Shown: positions 47,281-57,906, counted from the first letter of the stretch. The stretch: 64,000 bases of DNA from Prorocentrum cordatum (GCA_963575745.1 CAUYUJ010016907.1:171075-235074), one strand, 5' to 3'. Made by a program: numbers and translations. Notes: a model not told the origin generated them from the letters alone.

Positions 47281-47970
47281 ATCGAGATGCTGGACCAGGG
47301 CGAGGCCAGCGTGTCGCGCCGGGGCGTGGTGGCCAAAGCTGGCGGCGCCACGCGCGAAGCAAAAGCTCATGACCGTACTCATGTGTGTAACTGTCGAGGG
47401 GGGGGACGTCGCATTCCTGGGCCCAGGGCGAGGGAGGAGGAGGTAGGGAGGGAGGGAGGGAGGGAGGGAGGGAGGGAAGGAGGATGAGGAGGAGGGAAAG
47501 GAGGAGGAGGAGGAGAAGGAGGAAAAGCAGGTGGACAGACGGGGAAGGACGAGGGAGGGACAGATAGGGAACCACGACGTGTCCGTTGGGGCCGTGCCCC
47601 TCGGGCCGCCGCAACCCTCCTCCTCGATCAGCTCCACGGCGCCGTCCCTGCCAGACGAAGAGAACAGGTTCCGCACTTTGCCGGTCCCGGCCGCGAGTCC
47701 GCCGATCATCGCGGCGGCTCGGGCCAGGGCGGAGCAGCAGGGGCGAGGGGAGGGCCGGAGGAGCAGAGGGGGGAGCAGAAGGCACGGCGAGATCCCGAGC
47801 CGCCACTGCCACCCGACGGGCCGAGGCCCCCTCGAAGTCCACCTCGGGGGCCCTGGCCTTGACCAGGGAGCAGGAGGAGGCAAGAGGGAGGAAGGAGGGA
47901 GGGGTGAGGACAGAGAGGTGGGGGAGGAACGGGGGAGGGAGGGAGGGCAGGATGGAGGGAGGGGGAGGGG
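47281..47970. other. Complex sequence with GGGA tract, no supported gene
   Basis: GGGA tetranucleotides at 47,444-47,480 and GGA-rich stretches around them. 47,560-47,870 is complex and open on both strands, but nothing is recognised. It could include the 5' region of the LINE. Confidence 0.35.
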
Positions 47971-47971
47971 A

Positions 47972-48478
47972 TCACGCATAGTCGTTTTCAACATCAGCAG
48001 GGGAGGCGCAGCAAGAGAGGTCCCCTAAAACGGGGTCTGGGGGCGTAGAGAGCTCCCCAAACCCTCGGCGACAGCCGAACGTCCAATGTTCACTGTGGTG
48101 CCAGTCCTCTGAACAAGCACGCTGACTAAACGCGCTGCCTTTCAACATAATCTCACTACGACTGGATGATGGTGACGTGCGCCGTGGGGTCAGAATCTTC
48201 GTCACCTCGCGTGCCATCTCCGTGACGAGCTGACGTGGGGATGTCGATGCACAACCCTTCCATTGCACTTTCTCCACGCCTTCGTATCGTCTGCCAATCC
48301 CTCGTGCTGGTTCCATTCTCTCGCAATGCCCAACCACAACTGACGTACCTAACGCTTTCCCGTATGTAGTTTTCGTACTGCCTCGTGTACTACAGCCTTT
48401 CGAACACAGCGTTTTTTGCTGTCGACGAGCAGCAGTCCACATGGGACCCTGGTATGCAAGACAATTGGTACACAACAT
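47972..48478 (-). CDS. Hypothetical ORF of 168 codons in complex sequence
   Basis: This is one of the longer ORFs here that does not overlap a microsatellite or tandem array. A TAG lies immediately before the ATG at 48,478, and the frame ends in ENDYA next to a GGGA-rich tract. The N-terminus reads MLCTNCLAYQG and has a second Cys pair about 19 residues later (LCSKGC), a weak zinc-ribbon-like pattern. The rest is basic and Ser/Thr-rich, with no domain I recognise. No intron borders, promoter or neighbouring gene support it. It may be an exon, a transposon relic or chance. Confidence 0.22.
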   Translation of the reverse strand: MLCTNCLAYQGPMWTAARRQQKTLCSKGCSTRGSTKTTYGKALGTSVVVGHCERMEPARGIGRRYEGVEKVQWKGCASTSPRQLVTEMAREVTKILTPRRTSPSSSRSEIMLKGSAFSQRACSEDWHHSEHWTFGCRRGFGELSTPPDPVLGDLSCCASPADVENDYA

Positions 48479-48499
48479 CTACCTCTAGATGACACCGGG

Positions 48500-49124
48500 T
48501 ACGTGGCTACCACAAAGCAGCTGCTTCTGACTACGTGTGCTTCTTCAGTTTGGCTCCCCTTGACGTCTGTGCACCTCTCGCTGAAATCTGCTTGAACACT
48601 GGCCTCGCATTAATCTTGATTTTGGTCCTCCGGTTGAGCAACCTTATGTGGCACGTGTCCAGCGTCTCGTGTTCCGTTCGCGATGGTGTCCACGCCGCGG
48701 CTCGTGCCCGTATTTTCCCAGTGCCCATGTGTTGCGAGCACTGTCGGGCGTAGTTGCTCCCGTTTCTGGTTGGGCAGCAAGCGAATCTTCTTGAAGTGTA
48801 CAATGTGGATGTTTTTTTTTTTGGGGGGGGGGGACGATGCCGACGCGCAGAAGCAGAGCCCCCAGTGTACAATGTGGATGATAATGATCGTTTTATCCAC
48901 GTGTGCCGCTGGACTGCTCGTGCGCGACACGGGCAGCCCGAGCACCCCGCACCAGCATGCCACGAGCCAATGCCTGCCGCCACAGAACTCCAAGACGCGC
49001 GATTGGCAGGCTGGAGCGCGACGCGCGTGAGGATCTGACGACCTCTCGACCTGGCTGCAATCCTGAATCTGCAGCCAGCGTGATGCAAACTCTGCCAGGC
49101 CCCCCATGGCATCGTGTGCGCTGC
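48500..49124. other. Complex sequence, no supported gene
   Basis: GTACAATGTGGATG occurs twice (48,797 and 48,868), around a T-run/G-run (48,812-48,833). No RNA gene or protein recognised. Confidence 0.4.
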
Positions 49125-49305
49125 AAGCGAATGTGTCGCCGCGCCGTTTGTTCTGCACGCGCCCGAGTAGACGAAGCCAGCTCCGCGGCAATCCCACGGC
49201 AAACCTTGCGTCCGAAGCGGAGTTTGCCCTGGTTGCCGAGGCGCCCTCCCCAAGACGTGAGGCCGCGCGTCGGGACGAACGGCGCGGCGACATGTGCACA
49301 TGTTG
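49125..49305 (+). mobile_element. MITE-like element B, copy 2
   Basis: Near-perfect terminal inverted repeats (GTCGCCGCGCCGTTTGTTC on the left, GACGAACGGCGCGGCGAC on the right) about 175 bp apart. Homologous to 12,252-12,430. Confidence 0.85.
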
Positions 49306-49464
49306 CCAAACCAACTCATGACCGATAGCTGGAGCTAGTCCATCACGATGCGCCTCTCCGTGGAGGAGAACTCCTTCTCGGCTAGAAGATGCTGGAGACG
49401 CCCACTCGGCTCTACAACGAAGTCACCGATAATGACTTGAGCGCCTGTGCGCCACTAGCGAACC

Positions 49465-50150
49465 AGAGCCTAGATCCGCCACCGTGCCTGCACGGAGTGG
49501 GCGTGTTAGAATGCTCCTTTTGCTGTCTGGGAGGCTTTAGACATGTTTCCAGGGGCGACCCCGCTCCTGCACGGCGATCCCCCCTCTCCCACCTGAAATT
49601 GCCCCCCTGAAATTGCTCTCCACGGCCATCTCGGCCGTCTGACGGCCGAGATGGCCTCCACGGCGGCTTCCAAGGCAGCCAAGATGACACCGAGACGGCC
49701 CAAGATGGTCCACGACGGCTCAAGAAGCTCCCAAGACGGCCTCAAGACAGCTGCAGAGGCCTCCAAGCCGGCCCAGGAGGGCTCTGATATGTCTTCCCAG
49801 AGAGCCAGGAGGAAGCCCCAAGCCATTGATTGTCCTTCGGCTTTTGAAGGATTTTGAGGTTCTCGCCTGTTTGGGTTTCCGATCACCCAAGACGGCCCAA
49901 GAGGCCTCCAATCTAGTTCCAAGACAACCCAAGAGGCTCCCAGGTCGGCCCAAGATGACCCACGTATCGCCCACGTTTCCTAAGAGGGCCACAAGACGGC
50001 CCTGAAGCGCTCCAAGAGGGTACCAAGACGGCCCAGAGAGGCACCCAAGGCGGCCTCCGAAGGCGTCAGACGGGCCAAGAATCTCTTAAGACGGCCCAAG
50101 AAACCCCAAGAGGCCCCAGGAGGCCCCGAAGAGAGACCCAAGAAGCCTTC
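49465..50150 (+). repeat. Composite repeat R6, copy 1
   Basis: Begins CCACCGTGCCTGCACGG, GGGCGTGTTAGAATGCT and GTCTGGGAGGCTTTAG, then ~500 bp of degenerate 10-18 bp units such as CCCAAGACGGCC and AAGAGGCCTCCAAG. The same order occurs at 56,730-57,235. The segment ends in a short CCT tract (50,149-50,179). Confidence 0.7.
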
Positions 50151-50179
50151 TCCTCCTCCTCCTCCTCCTCCTCCTCCTC

Positions 50180-50312
50180 CCTACCGCGCGGACGAAGACG
50201 AGGTCGAGATCACGACCCTCTCCAGTTCAGACCAAATTCTGGATTGCCGCGGGGCGTGAACTCGACAGCCTTCCTACCGCGCGGACGAAGACGAGGTCGA
50301 GTTCACGAGCCG
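50180..50312 (+). repeat. 91 bp direct repeat pair
   Basis: CTACCGCGCGGACGAAGACG with GAGGTCGAG-TCACGA occurs at 50,180 and 50,274. Confidence 0.85.
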
Positions 50313-50537
50313 TCCGAATTCTGACTACTCGTCGGAACGGCGCTGCTCCTGCACCCAGCCTCCGTCCTGCTGCGCTGTTGCGCAGGAGCGGTGGCAAGGT
50401 TTGCCGTAGCCCGCTGGGTAGCTACGGACATGACCATGATGGGAGACGGCAAGACGATGTGCAAGAGGAGAGTGAGAGACCATCTGCTAAGTGAGGGGGG
50501 GAATGGATACTTCAACCCCGCGCACCCGGTCGTGGAC

Positions 50538-51090
50538 CGAGGAGGAGGAGGAAGAGGAGGAGGAGGAGGAGGAGGAGGAGCAGGAGGAGGAGGAGAAGGA
50601 GGAGGAGGAGCACGAGGAAACAGAGAGGAGAGAGGGAGGAGGGATGCGACATGTACCAGGACGTGGGGGGGAAGCAAGGGGGGTGGGAGGGTGGGAGGGA
50701 GCGGGCGGGGCTCTGAGCCAAAGTGGCTGCGGGGGGCGAAACGGATGGACTAGAGGGGGGCCAAGGGGGGGGGTGAGCAGAAAGAAGAGGATGATGAGGA
50801 GGAGGACAACGAGGAGAAGGAGGAGGATGAGGAGAAGGAAGAGGAGGTGGAGAAGGAGGAGGAGGAATAGGAGGAATGGGCAAGGCTGATTCAGACTGCT
50901 ACAAACAGTTGCCTGAAGCTACGAAAGAACGTGGGGGTGATGAGGGGTGCGAGGAAGAGGCGCTGTAGGGGAAAAGGGGTGGGGGAACACGAGGGAGGAG
51001 GAGGTGGATGATGATGATGCCGATGATGAGGAGGAGAAGGAGGAAGAGGAAGAGAAGGAGGAGGAGGAGGCGGCGAAGGAGGAGCGATGG
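50538..51090 (+). repeat. Interrupted GGA tracts
   Basis: GGA repeats at 50,538-50,620, 50,775-50,870 and 51,020-51,085, with GGGT/GGGA-rich sequence between. Confidence 0.9.
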
Positions 51091-51399
51091 CGGGCAGAGA
51101 AGGTGTCGATCGAAGATTGGGTAGCTCTGGGGCCGAGATTCCTCAACCGTTTTCGGTGGGGTCCATCTGCGCATGGACAGCCACCCAACGGTGGCAAATG
51201 CAAAGGTCTGAGAACCTGCGGTGCAAACTGTGCGGTGCGAGTGTGCAGCGACACATCTGACGTTCGATGGCAGAGTCTTGCTGCGACGCTTGAGCTACAG
51301 CATCGCTACACAACCAGGAATGCATATTTCTCGGTCTCCTTCTCCTAAATGGGCGTGATTCAAATTAGTGGTGTTTTTTTTTGCCGTTGCGGCGCTGAC

Positions 51400-51655
51400 G
51401 GCTACCGTCAAGAAAGACATTTGTCGAGGAAATCCTACGCGGTTCTGCGACTTGGAACCGCCATCCCACTGTTTGGAAACCAGGTTCCAAATCCTGTTTC
51501 CGAAAAAGTCCCAAGCGAAAAACTCGTTCTCCCTATTGTTCGGAACCTACCTGTGTTGTTTGGAACCGCTTTGGAACCGTCAAGAAGGCCATTTTGGCGA
51601 GGAAGTCCTACGCGGTTCTTTGATTTGGAATCGCCATCCCATTTAGCCTTGTAAA
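51400..51655 (+). repeat. ~180 bp direct repeat pair
   Basis: GTCAAGAA-G-CATTT, GCGAGGAAGTCCTACGCGGT and TTGGAA-CGCCATCCCA occur at 51,408-51,470 and 51,588-51,645. Confidence 0.75.
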
Positions 51656-51869
51656 AACTGGATTAAGGGTCCAAGCCTGGTTCCAACCCTCAGACTTCCC
51701 CCCCACCCCTCCCCGCCGCCCCCCGTTCACATTTTAGCGGGACGACGCGCCAGCCGCGCTCGCACGGCGGACGCGCATCGACCGACCCTGTGCAAGATCC
51801 ACGAACTCTCACCACGGCACAGTACTCCTGATCCTCCTTGTGTTGCACATGTGTTGACATACGTGGTAT

Positions 51870-51920
51870 TTGTATTTGTGTATATATATATATAAATGTG
51901 TATATATAAAATCCATTCCC
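51870..51920 (+). repeat. TA/GTATATA microsatellite
   Basis: TATATATATATA and GTGTATATATA, followed by CCCAAACAGTGCTTGC, shared with 2,037. Confidence 0.9.
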
Positions 51921-52064
51921 CAAACAGTGCTTGCACTCACGCGGGCCTCTTACTTCTCTTCTAAAGAACGGCCTGGCGGCTATGCTGTCGCCGTCGCCGC
52001 CCCGTCGCCTCGCTTCTGGGGCTCATTTCTTGGAGACGCCTGGAGCCGCAAGGGCCAGCGTGCC

Positions 52065-52321
52065 ACAAAGGAATGGGAAACCAGTGGAGGCTGTTGGTCT
52101 TCGCCCATCGGGGTCCCTTCGCAGAACCCCTTTGGAAGTCCCTTGGGGCCCCGTCGCAGCACCACAAATGAATGGGAGACCAGTGGAGGCTGTTGGTCTT
52201 CGCCTATCGGGGTCCCTTCGCAGGACCCCTTTGGAAGTCCCTTGGGGCCCCGTCGCTGTTGGTCTTCGCCTATCGTGGTCCCTTCGCAGAACCCCTTTGG
52301 AAGTCCCTTGGGGGCCCCTCG

Positions 52322-52325
<4 letters not shown>
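52065..52325 (+). repeat. ~102 bp tandem repeats, 2.7 copies
   Basis: GGAGGCTGTTGGTCTTCGCC, then TCGGGGTCCCTTCGCAGAAC and CCCTTTGGAAGTCCCTTGGG, at 52,085, 52,187 and (shortened) 52,255. Confidence 0.92.
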
Positions 52326-52377
<52 letters not shown>

Positions 52378-52378
52378 C
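52326..52378 (+). repeat. CAG tract
   Basis: About 17 AGC units directly after the 102 bp repeats. Confidence 0.97.
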
Positions 52379-52524
52379 CGGCGGCCGCTGCCGCACCGCT
52401 GCGCCGGCCGTGCGGGGCGGCGGGGGCGGGCCCTTTACTCCCAGAGGGCCGCCGCGGGCCCGGGCTCGCCCGACGCACCCGCTGCGCGCAGCCGCCCGAA
52501 GCTGGCCGCGCGCACGAGGGGGGT

Positions 52525-52662
52525 AAAGGGGAGGGGGGAAGGCTTCTGACAAGAAGGCTGCCTCTTAGAAGGCGCCGGCCTCACATCTATAGGTGCAAGG
52601 CCCGCGCCTTCTCAGAGGCAGCCGCCTTCTAGAGAAGCCATCGCCCCTCCCCCCTACCCCCG
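52525..52662. repeat. Hairpin element G
   Basis: Arms of about 55 bp. GGGGAGGGGGGAAGGCTTCT, AGAAGGCTGCCTCTTAGAAG and GGCGCCGGCCT on the left are mirrored by AGGCCCGCGCCTTCTCAGAG, GCAGCCGCCTTCTAGAGAAG and CCCCTCCCCCC on the right. The loop is about 16 nt. Confidence 0.85.
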
Positions 52663-52780
52663 ACCCCTCTGCGCGTGGCTGACGATATCAGGCCTCGTCG
52701 TCTGCAGGCGCCTCCGGCAGCGCTCCCGGCTCGTCCAGCTTGCGGCGGCGGCGCCTTCTCGGGGAAGCGGCAGGAAGGGG

Positions 52781-52960
52781 GCTCAGACACGCTCGCGTCG
52801 TGAAAAGAATCGCGACGGTGGGTTCTTGGCTGTTTTCGGCCTCTCGGGGCTCTCGCCGGGCCGGGGGCCCGTCCGAAAACGGCCCTGGGAAGAAAAGCCG
52901 GCGCCCTGGAGAAAGGGCCGGACTCCTGGGAGCCGCGTGCGGAAACGATCGAAACATCGC
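52781..52960 (-). mobile_element. MITE-like element R4, copy 6
   Basis: CGCGTCGTGAAAAGAATCGC, GGCCTCTCGGGGCTCTCGCC, CCGTCCGAAAACGGCCCTGG and GAAAAGCCGGCGCCC. Confidence 0.6.
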
Positions 52961-52974
52961 ATGTCTGGGGAGGT

Positions 52975-53580
52975 GGAAGAGGAGGACGAGGAGGAGGAGG
53001 AGGAGGAGGAGGAGGAGGAGGAGGAGGAGGAGGAGGAGGAGACAGGGGAGGAGGATGACCACTGTAAACCCAAGAATCATCAACGATGTTGGGATAAACA
53101 CTCCAACGAAGCTCCCTTTTATAGAGCCCTTCCAAAAATATTCATTTCCACTGATGGACCTGCCTCGTTGGAAAACATCCGTTTGAAGATCCGGAAGCAT
53201 GCCAGAACATTATTCTCGGGACTCCAATGCCACGGGTCAACTTGACTGTTGCGTCATGAAGATCCTGAGCCATGCCAGAACGCCATTCCTGGGACCTCAA
53301 CACTGCGAATCAACGTAACTGGTGCGCCCTCATTATTCTGAACCTTTCCAGAACACCACTTCGGTACGCTGACCATGGGAATCCGTGAAACTCTTGCAAT
53401 TTCAAAAGCGAATGTGCGTGGCGCTGAGGCGAGAGCCACATTTTGAATTTGAAAAGGAGCCGCCCTCAATCCGTGAAAATCTTGCGAATTTTGACAACGA
53501 GTGTGCGTGGCGCGAAAGCTAGAGCCACATTCCAAAATGGCACCGCCCTCAATCCGTGAAACGCTTGCACACTGTAAAAA
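52975..53580 (-). mobile_element. Composite module R2, inverted copy 3
   Basis: GGA tract (52,978-53,055; CCT tail in module orientation), then CCACTGTAAACCCAAG and CATCAACGATGTTGG (conserved 3' end), AACTTGACTGTTGCGTCATG, CCATGCCAGAACGCCATTCC, then two ~85 bp repeats (GTGCGTGGCGC, GCCACATTTTGAA, CCGCCCTCAATCCGTGAAA) to 53,575. Confidence 0.75.
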
Positions 53581-53587
53581 AAGAATG

Positions 53588-53760
53588 GGCGCAGGTCGGG
53601 CGTGTTACCCTACAGGCGGGTTTTGGACGAAAAATTAAAAATACAAAATACCCCCAGATGTTCCCCCAATGCCCAAACATGGTCAAACGTCGGCCCCAGA
53701 CTATTTTGGGATTTTTTCTGGAGTATCCCCCCTGTAGGGGGAGACAGGCCCGACTCCACG
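53588..53760 (+). mobile_element. MITE-like element F, copy 2
   Basis: GTCGGGCGTGTTACCCTACA on the left and TGTAGGGGGAGACAGGCCCG on the right, AT-rich interior with TTTTGGACGAAAAATTAAAA and CCCCAGACTATTTTGGG, matching 35,053-35,224. Confidence 0.8.
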
Positions 53761-53769
53761 CTAGGGCGA

Positions 53770-53945
53770 GAGGAGGAGCAGGAGGAGGAGGAGGAGGAGG
53801 AGGAGAAGGAGGCCCGGGCAGGAGGAGGAGAAGGAGCAGGAGGAGGAGAAGGAGGAGGAGAAGGAGCAGAAGGAGCAGGAGGTGCAGGAGGAGGAGGAGC
53901 AGGAGGAGGCGAGACAAGGAGCAGGAGGAGGAGGAGGAAAGGAGG
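53770..53945 (+). repeat. GGA/GCA-rich tract
   Basis: GGA repeats with GGAGCAGGA variants. Confidence 0.92.
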
Positions 53946-54136
53946 TGGCGGGAAGGGGTCGGGGCCGGGAGGCGCTGCGCGGCGCCCGGGAGCGACCCGT
54001 GCCCGAGAGCGACCGGTGCCCTGCGCGCCGGCCGCTCTGCGGCGCAGGGCCGCCCCGGGCGCGCAGCTCGCGGCCCCGCGAGCGGCGGGCTGCGCGCGGG
54101 CGCCGGGAGCCGCGGGGCCGTGGCGGCGCGCCCCAG

Positions 54137-54340
54137 GGTCCCAGACCCCCTCGAGTTATGAAAAAATCACGACGCGAGGTTTTTCATTATTTTTGGCCTC
54201 TGGGGGCCCTTACCGGCCCTCGGGACCGTCAAAAAACGACTCAGGACGAGAAACCGGTCCCGGGGAATGGGTCCAGACAGCTGGGGGTCGACGTCATGAA
54301 AAATTCACGACGTCGGGGGTCTGGGGTCACAGGCTGCGGC
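54137..54340 (-). mobile_element. MITE-like element R4, copy 7 (best preserved)
   Basis: Both terminal inverted repeats are present: GGTCCCAGACCCCCTCGAGT with ATGAAAAAATCACGACG on the left, CGACGTCATGAAAAATTCAC and CGGGGGTCTGGGGTC on the right. The core has GGCCTCTGGGGGCCCTTACC and CCGTCAAAAAACGACTCAGG. Confidence 0.85.
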
Positions 54341-55005
54341 GGGAGGAGCGCCGAGGGGGGGAACCAGGCGCCGCGCCGGGCAGCAGCTGTAGGCCACCTC
54401 GCGTCACAGTCAACCGAGTACCAGACCGACGTCCTGCCACTCCGATCAAGCAACGACTCTCGAGGGCCACGGCTTAGTGGGGACATCGCGCTGTACATCT
54501 GCCAGCCTTCTCAAACCATGCCACGGATGCTCCCGTCGTTGCGACTGTTTTTTTGAGGGTGCAGGAAAGACCTAACAGACATGATCCAGAGTTGTGAGAG
54601 GGCACCCGCCAACTCCTACTGGAGGGAACCCTACATATCCGAATCGAATGCATGGCGCCCTGATGTCTCAGGCTGGGAATCAGTGGCGACGATCCGCCTG
54701 TAGCAAAAGGGCGCCTGATAAAGAGCAAGCAGTAGTGCATGTGTACAGGGTACTTTTTCGCAAACTTGAACCTACAGGGAGGAGAGATCTGTACAATGAT
54801 ACGTACCCTGGGGTCGGCCAGGATAATAGGAAAGGCCTACAAGACAATCTATATTTCTTCTGCGGTGAGGTGGGGAGTCGGTAAGTGATAACGACTATAT
54901 GCAAAGCTACCCCCACCGATGGCACTGGGGCAATCAAACACTTCACTACTCAGATCCACGATGTATCTAGCAGATTTTCCTGCCGAGGGAAAGAAATTCA
55001 GGGAA
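54341..55005. other. Complex sequence, no supported gene
   Basis: A 96-codon plus frame (54,594-54,884) reads like ordinary protein in part (VYRVLFRKLEPTGRRDLYND) but no family is recognised. Confidence 0.3.
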
Positions 55006-55009
55006 ACAC

Positions 55010-55125
55010 GTGCTGAACCCCAAGGCTTCCCCCAAGACTGGCTTCTCATCCTCAGCTGCCTTGACGGCCCTGAGTCCCGGAGGGGGCCCTCGAGGGCCCC
55101 GGGAGGCCGAACACGGCGAGCATAC
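55010..55125 (+). mobile_element. MITE-like element R4, copy 8 (partial)
   Basis: GACTGGCTTCTCATCCTCAG, TTGACGGCCCTGAGTCCCGG and GGGGGCCCTCGAGGGCCCCG. Confidence 0.55.
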
Positions 55126-56728
55126 CTTCCAAGTCCGATTCACCACGTATCGCTCGTCGGGCACACGCTTCACTTGCGTCTCCTCGAGGGGGGCGTTGCA
55201 GGCCGCCTCTTGCGCCGAGCAGGGACAGCCTGCTGCATCAGCGGCTGGAGCCGGTACGCGTTCAGGCCGCCGGAAAACTCGCCGCCGCCGAGCTCCTGCG
55301 GGAGAGTTTCTGCCGAAAGGCTTGCAAGGCAAAAGGAGGCCTGTCTGGGCCGGCCGCACCGCCAGTGAACAGCCGCAGGGGAGAGCAAAGGGCCACGTAT
55401 CCACCGGACAGGGCACAGGATGAGGTGACCCCGCAGGGCGCGGTGCGAGGGGCAATACACTCTCTGCACTTGACCACGCTTCTGCACGGCCTTCCTCTCG
55501 CTGTCGTGCGGCTGCATCGCCGACGACGCTATTTTTCTCGTCAGTGCATCTGAGGCCATGTCTGTCCCGCGCGCGTTCAAGGATTCAAGTGCGCCAAGCT
55601 TGCTCTCGGCCGCGTAACCCATGACTGGCCATGATACTTAGTGCGGGCTCTGCAATGCCTCCGTCCCTTCCTGCAAATGACGAGGGGCAGACACTGACCG
55701 CTGATCGCGCTGAACGAATCCGACGACGACGTGCTGGGCAAGCCGCCGCGCAGCGAACCGCAAAGCCGACTGTGCGCCTAGACCGCTGACCTGCCTCGGT
55801 GCGCCGCCAAATTACTCGAAGCCACTACTAACAAAACACAGACGACTATTCTTCTTCGGACAGGCGTTTGCCGATGCACTCGGGGGACTCTCGCCGCAAG
55901 CGGGGAACGACAACTGGGGCCCAAACTATCCGTTCCAGACGCGCGAGTGCGGTGACGCTGCTCCTGACGCCGTTCCCTGGCCCTACGGTTCCTTGCGCTT
56001 GTCGACCTTCATCTCTTACCTGGTGCGCGGTGCTACATTGTTCGAACGGGCCATGAGAAACATTATCCTCGGCACTTGCCACGGAATACTTGTACTATCC
56101 ATCGACGCTGCGATTGATCTGGAGCACTGTGACCTTTACTAGCGCAACCTCACTGGACCTCTGGTCAGACCTTGCTGGCTCTGGACGTGTCCGTGTGGTA
56201 CTTGGTGGCGCACCTTGTGAGTAGTGCAGTGCGACGCCATTCAACCGGCGTGGAGTTGACGGACCGCCGCCACTGCGAGCTCGGCACCGCTTTTTTGGGA
56301 CGGCCCAGCGTCACGGGGCGCCGACATAGCCAATGGTTATTTGCTACAGTGCTGCTGCCAATCACGTGCTGCCTACTGCCGATCGCTCTGCAAACAGGCA
56401 CAGTGGGACTTCTGGAACCTGCAAGACCAACCCACTGGGAAGCACTCGCACAAAGCTCTTGTGATGCTGCTGTCATCTTCGCGCCCTTCGACTACTGTAC
56501 ATGTGAACGGTCTGCCAAGACCCCAACTAACAATACCATGACTAACCTGCTGACTGTTGTATTGCCTACGCTAGAAGCGCAAGTGGTTACCCTGAGTAAG
56601 CACGGCCGACGCAGCCATGGGACCCGTGCGCACCCAGCCCTTGGTGGCAAGGACCCTGCGACGCGCAAGTGGCGCACAACTCCGAATGACGCTGCACGGC
56701 TAAGATGCGCCAGATCGTAGCAAAAGCT
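55126..56728. other. 1.6 kb of complex, non-repetitive sequence
   Basis: The longest stretch without microsatellite or array sequence. Several frames of 130-180 codons exist. One (56,172-56,720, plus) has a hydrophobic segment WLFATVLLPITCCLLPIAL that could be a membrane helix. No family or consistent exon structure recognised. Confidence 0.35.
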
Positions 56729-56729
56729 C

Positions 56730-57235
56730 TTGATCTCCCACCGTGCCTTCGGCACGCCAGGGCGTGTTAGAATGCTTGTTAATGGTCTGGTAGGCTCTCT
56801 GTAGTTTTCCAGGGCCGCCCCCTCATCGCAGATCGGAGTAACACATCGCCTCGTGGGTTGCTTCCTGGCGCCTTTTTCGGCCTCTAGATGTCTCGAAGAT
56901 AGTCTGTGGCCGCCTCTCAACGACTGCAAGATGCGCCAAGACCATTCAAAGACGGCCCAACGAGCTCACAAAGACTCCAACCTTTCGCCATTGCGCCGAA
57001 AGAGGCTCCAACAAGCGCCCGCGTGACGGCAGACCAATGAAGCTTTGTTTCTGCTGCTTCCGAAACTTTTCGAGGCTTAAAACCGCCCCAGTAAATCTTC
57101 AAGAGAGCCTCAAGAAGCGCCCAGAACGGAATCATCCAGACCCAAGAGAGCTCCAATAAGGGCCGAGGGCGACTCGAGAACCCCCCAGAGGCCCGACCCG
57201 CCCAGACGCCCTCGATCAGCCGAGGTTCTTCGGGA
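56730..57235 (+). repeat. Composite repeat R6, copy 2
   Basis: CCACCGTGCCTTCGGCACG, GGGCGTGTTAGAATGCT and TTTTCCAGGGCCGCCCCC, then degenerate AAGACGGCCCAACG-like units, as at 49.47 kb. R3 copy 2 follows immediately. Confidence 0.65.
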
Positions 57236-57249
57236 GAGCTGTTGGTAGA

Positions 57250-57445
57250 CCTACAGTCATCGGCCTGACCTAAAGAACGATACATAAGGAACGAAGCCCC
57301 TTTTTTATCCCAAGGAATAACGCATAAGGAACCATACATGACAAACAACGCATAAGGAATTGTAAATAACGCATGTAAGCCTGAGAAACGACCGAGCCCC
57401 TTTTGAAAAGTAAGTGTTCCTTATTCAAGCCGCTCACTGTATCGC
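57250..57445 (+). repeat. Dispersed repeat R3, copy 2
   Basis: Matches 8,695-8,890 throughout, with single-base differences and no large indel. Confidence 0.85.
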
Positions 57446-57689
57446 CCCCAACGAAGACGGTCCCCAGACGCCCGAAGGGCCCCAAGGGTCCCCAAGGGGA
57501 CCCTTAAGATACCGAAGGTGCATCAAGATGCCCCCGAGAGCTGCCGAGGACGTTTCCGCGATGAAGGAAGAGGCGGAGCACGAGGCTGGGCGGACACGGG
57601 GATGGTGTGTATGAGACCCGCGCCAGCTCAGACAAGGCACCGACCTGGAGTGGGTCTTGAGCTCAAACTCCTCTGCGCTGTGCTGCTAC

Positions 57690-57906
57690 GCTGGCTCGGT
57701 CCTGGGGTTTGCCGCAAACGGCTGGGTACTGCATGGAACAATACGATCATATCATAATTGATGTCGCCGACGTCGACTTCCGCGACACATCTGCGCAGCA
57801 CACCCCAAACCGACGGATCACAACATTTAGCGAGAAGATTCCAAGGTACATAATCGAACACAACAGGCAGATCGAGAGCAGACTTAGCCAGGCCTCGCAT
57901 CACCAA
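57690..57906 (-). pseudogene. Possible LINE reverse-transcriptase remnant (motif A region)
   Basis: The minus-strand frame contains ALDLPVVFDYVPWNLL followed about 30 residues later by MIVLFHAVPSRLRQ. In LINE RTs motif A reads roughly D-L-x-KAFD-x-VP-x-xLL, and a segment like MI-x-LFH-x-GM-x-x-R-x-RQ comes soon after, so the spacing and hydrophobic pattern fit. The first catalytic Asp position is ambiguous and KA is replaced by VV, and no motif C is seen. If correct it is a short decayed fragment from a different LINE clade than the 42-47 kb element. Confidence 0.3.
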
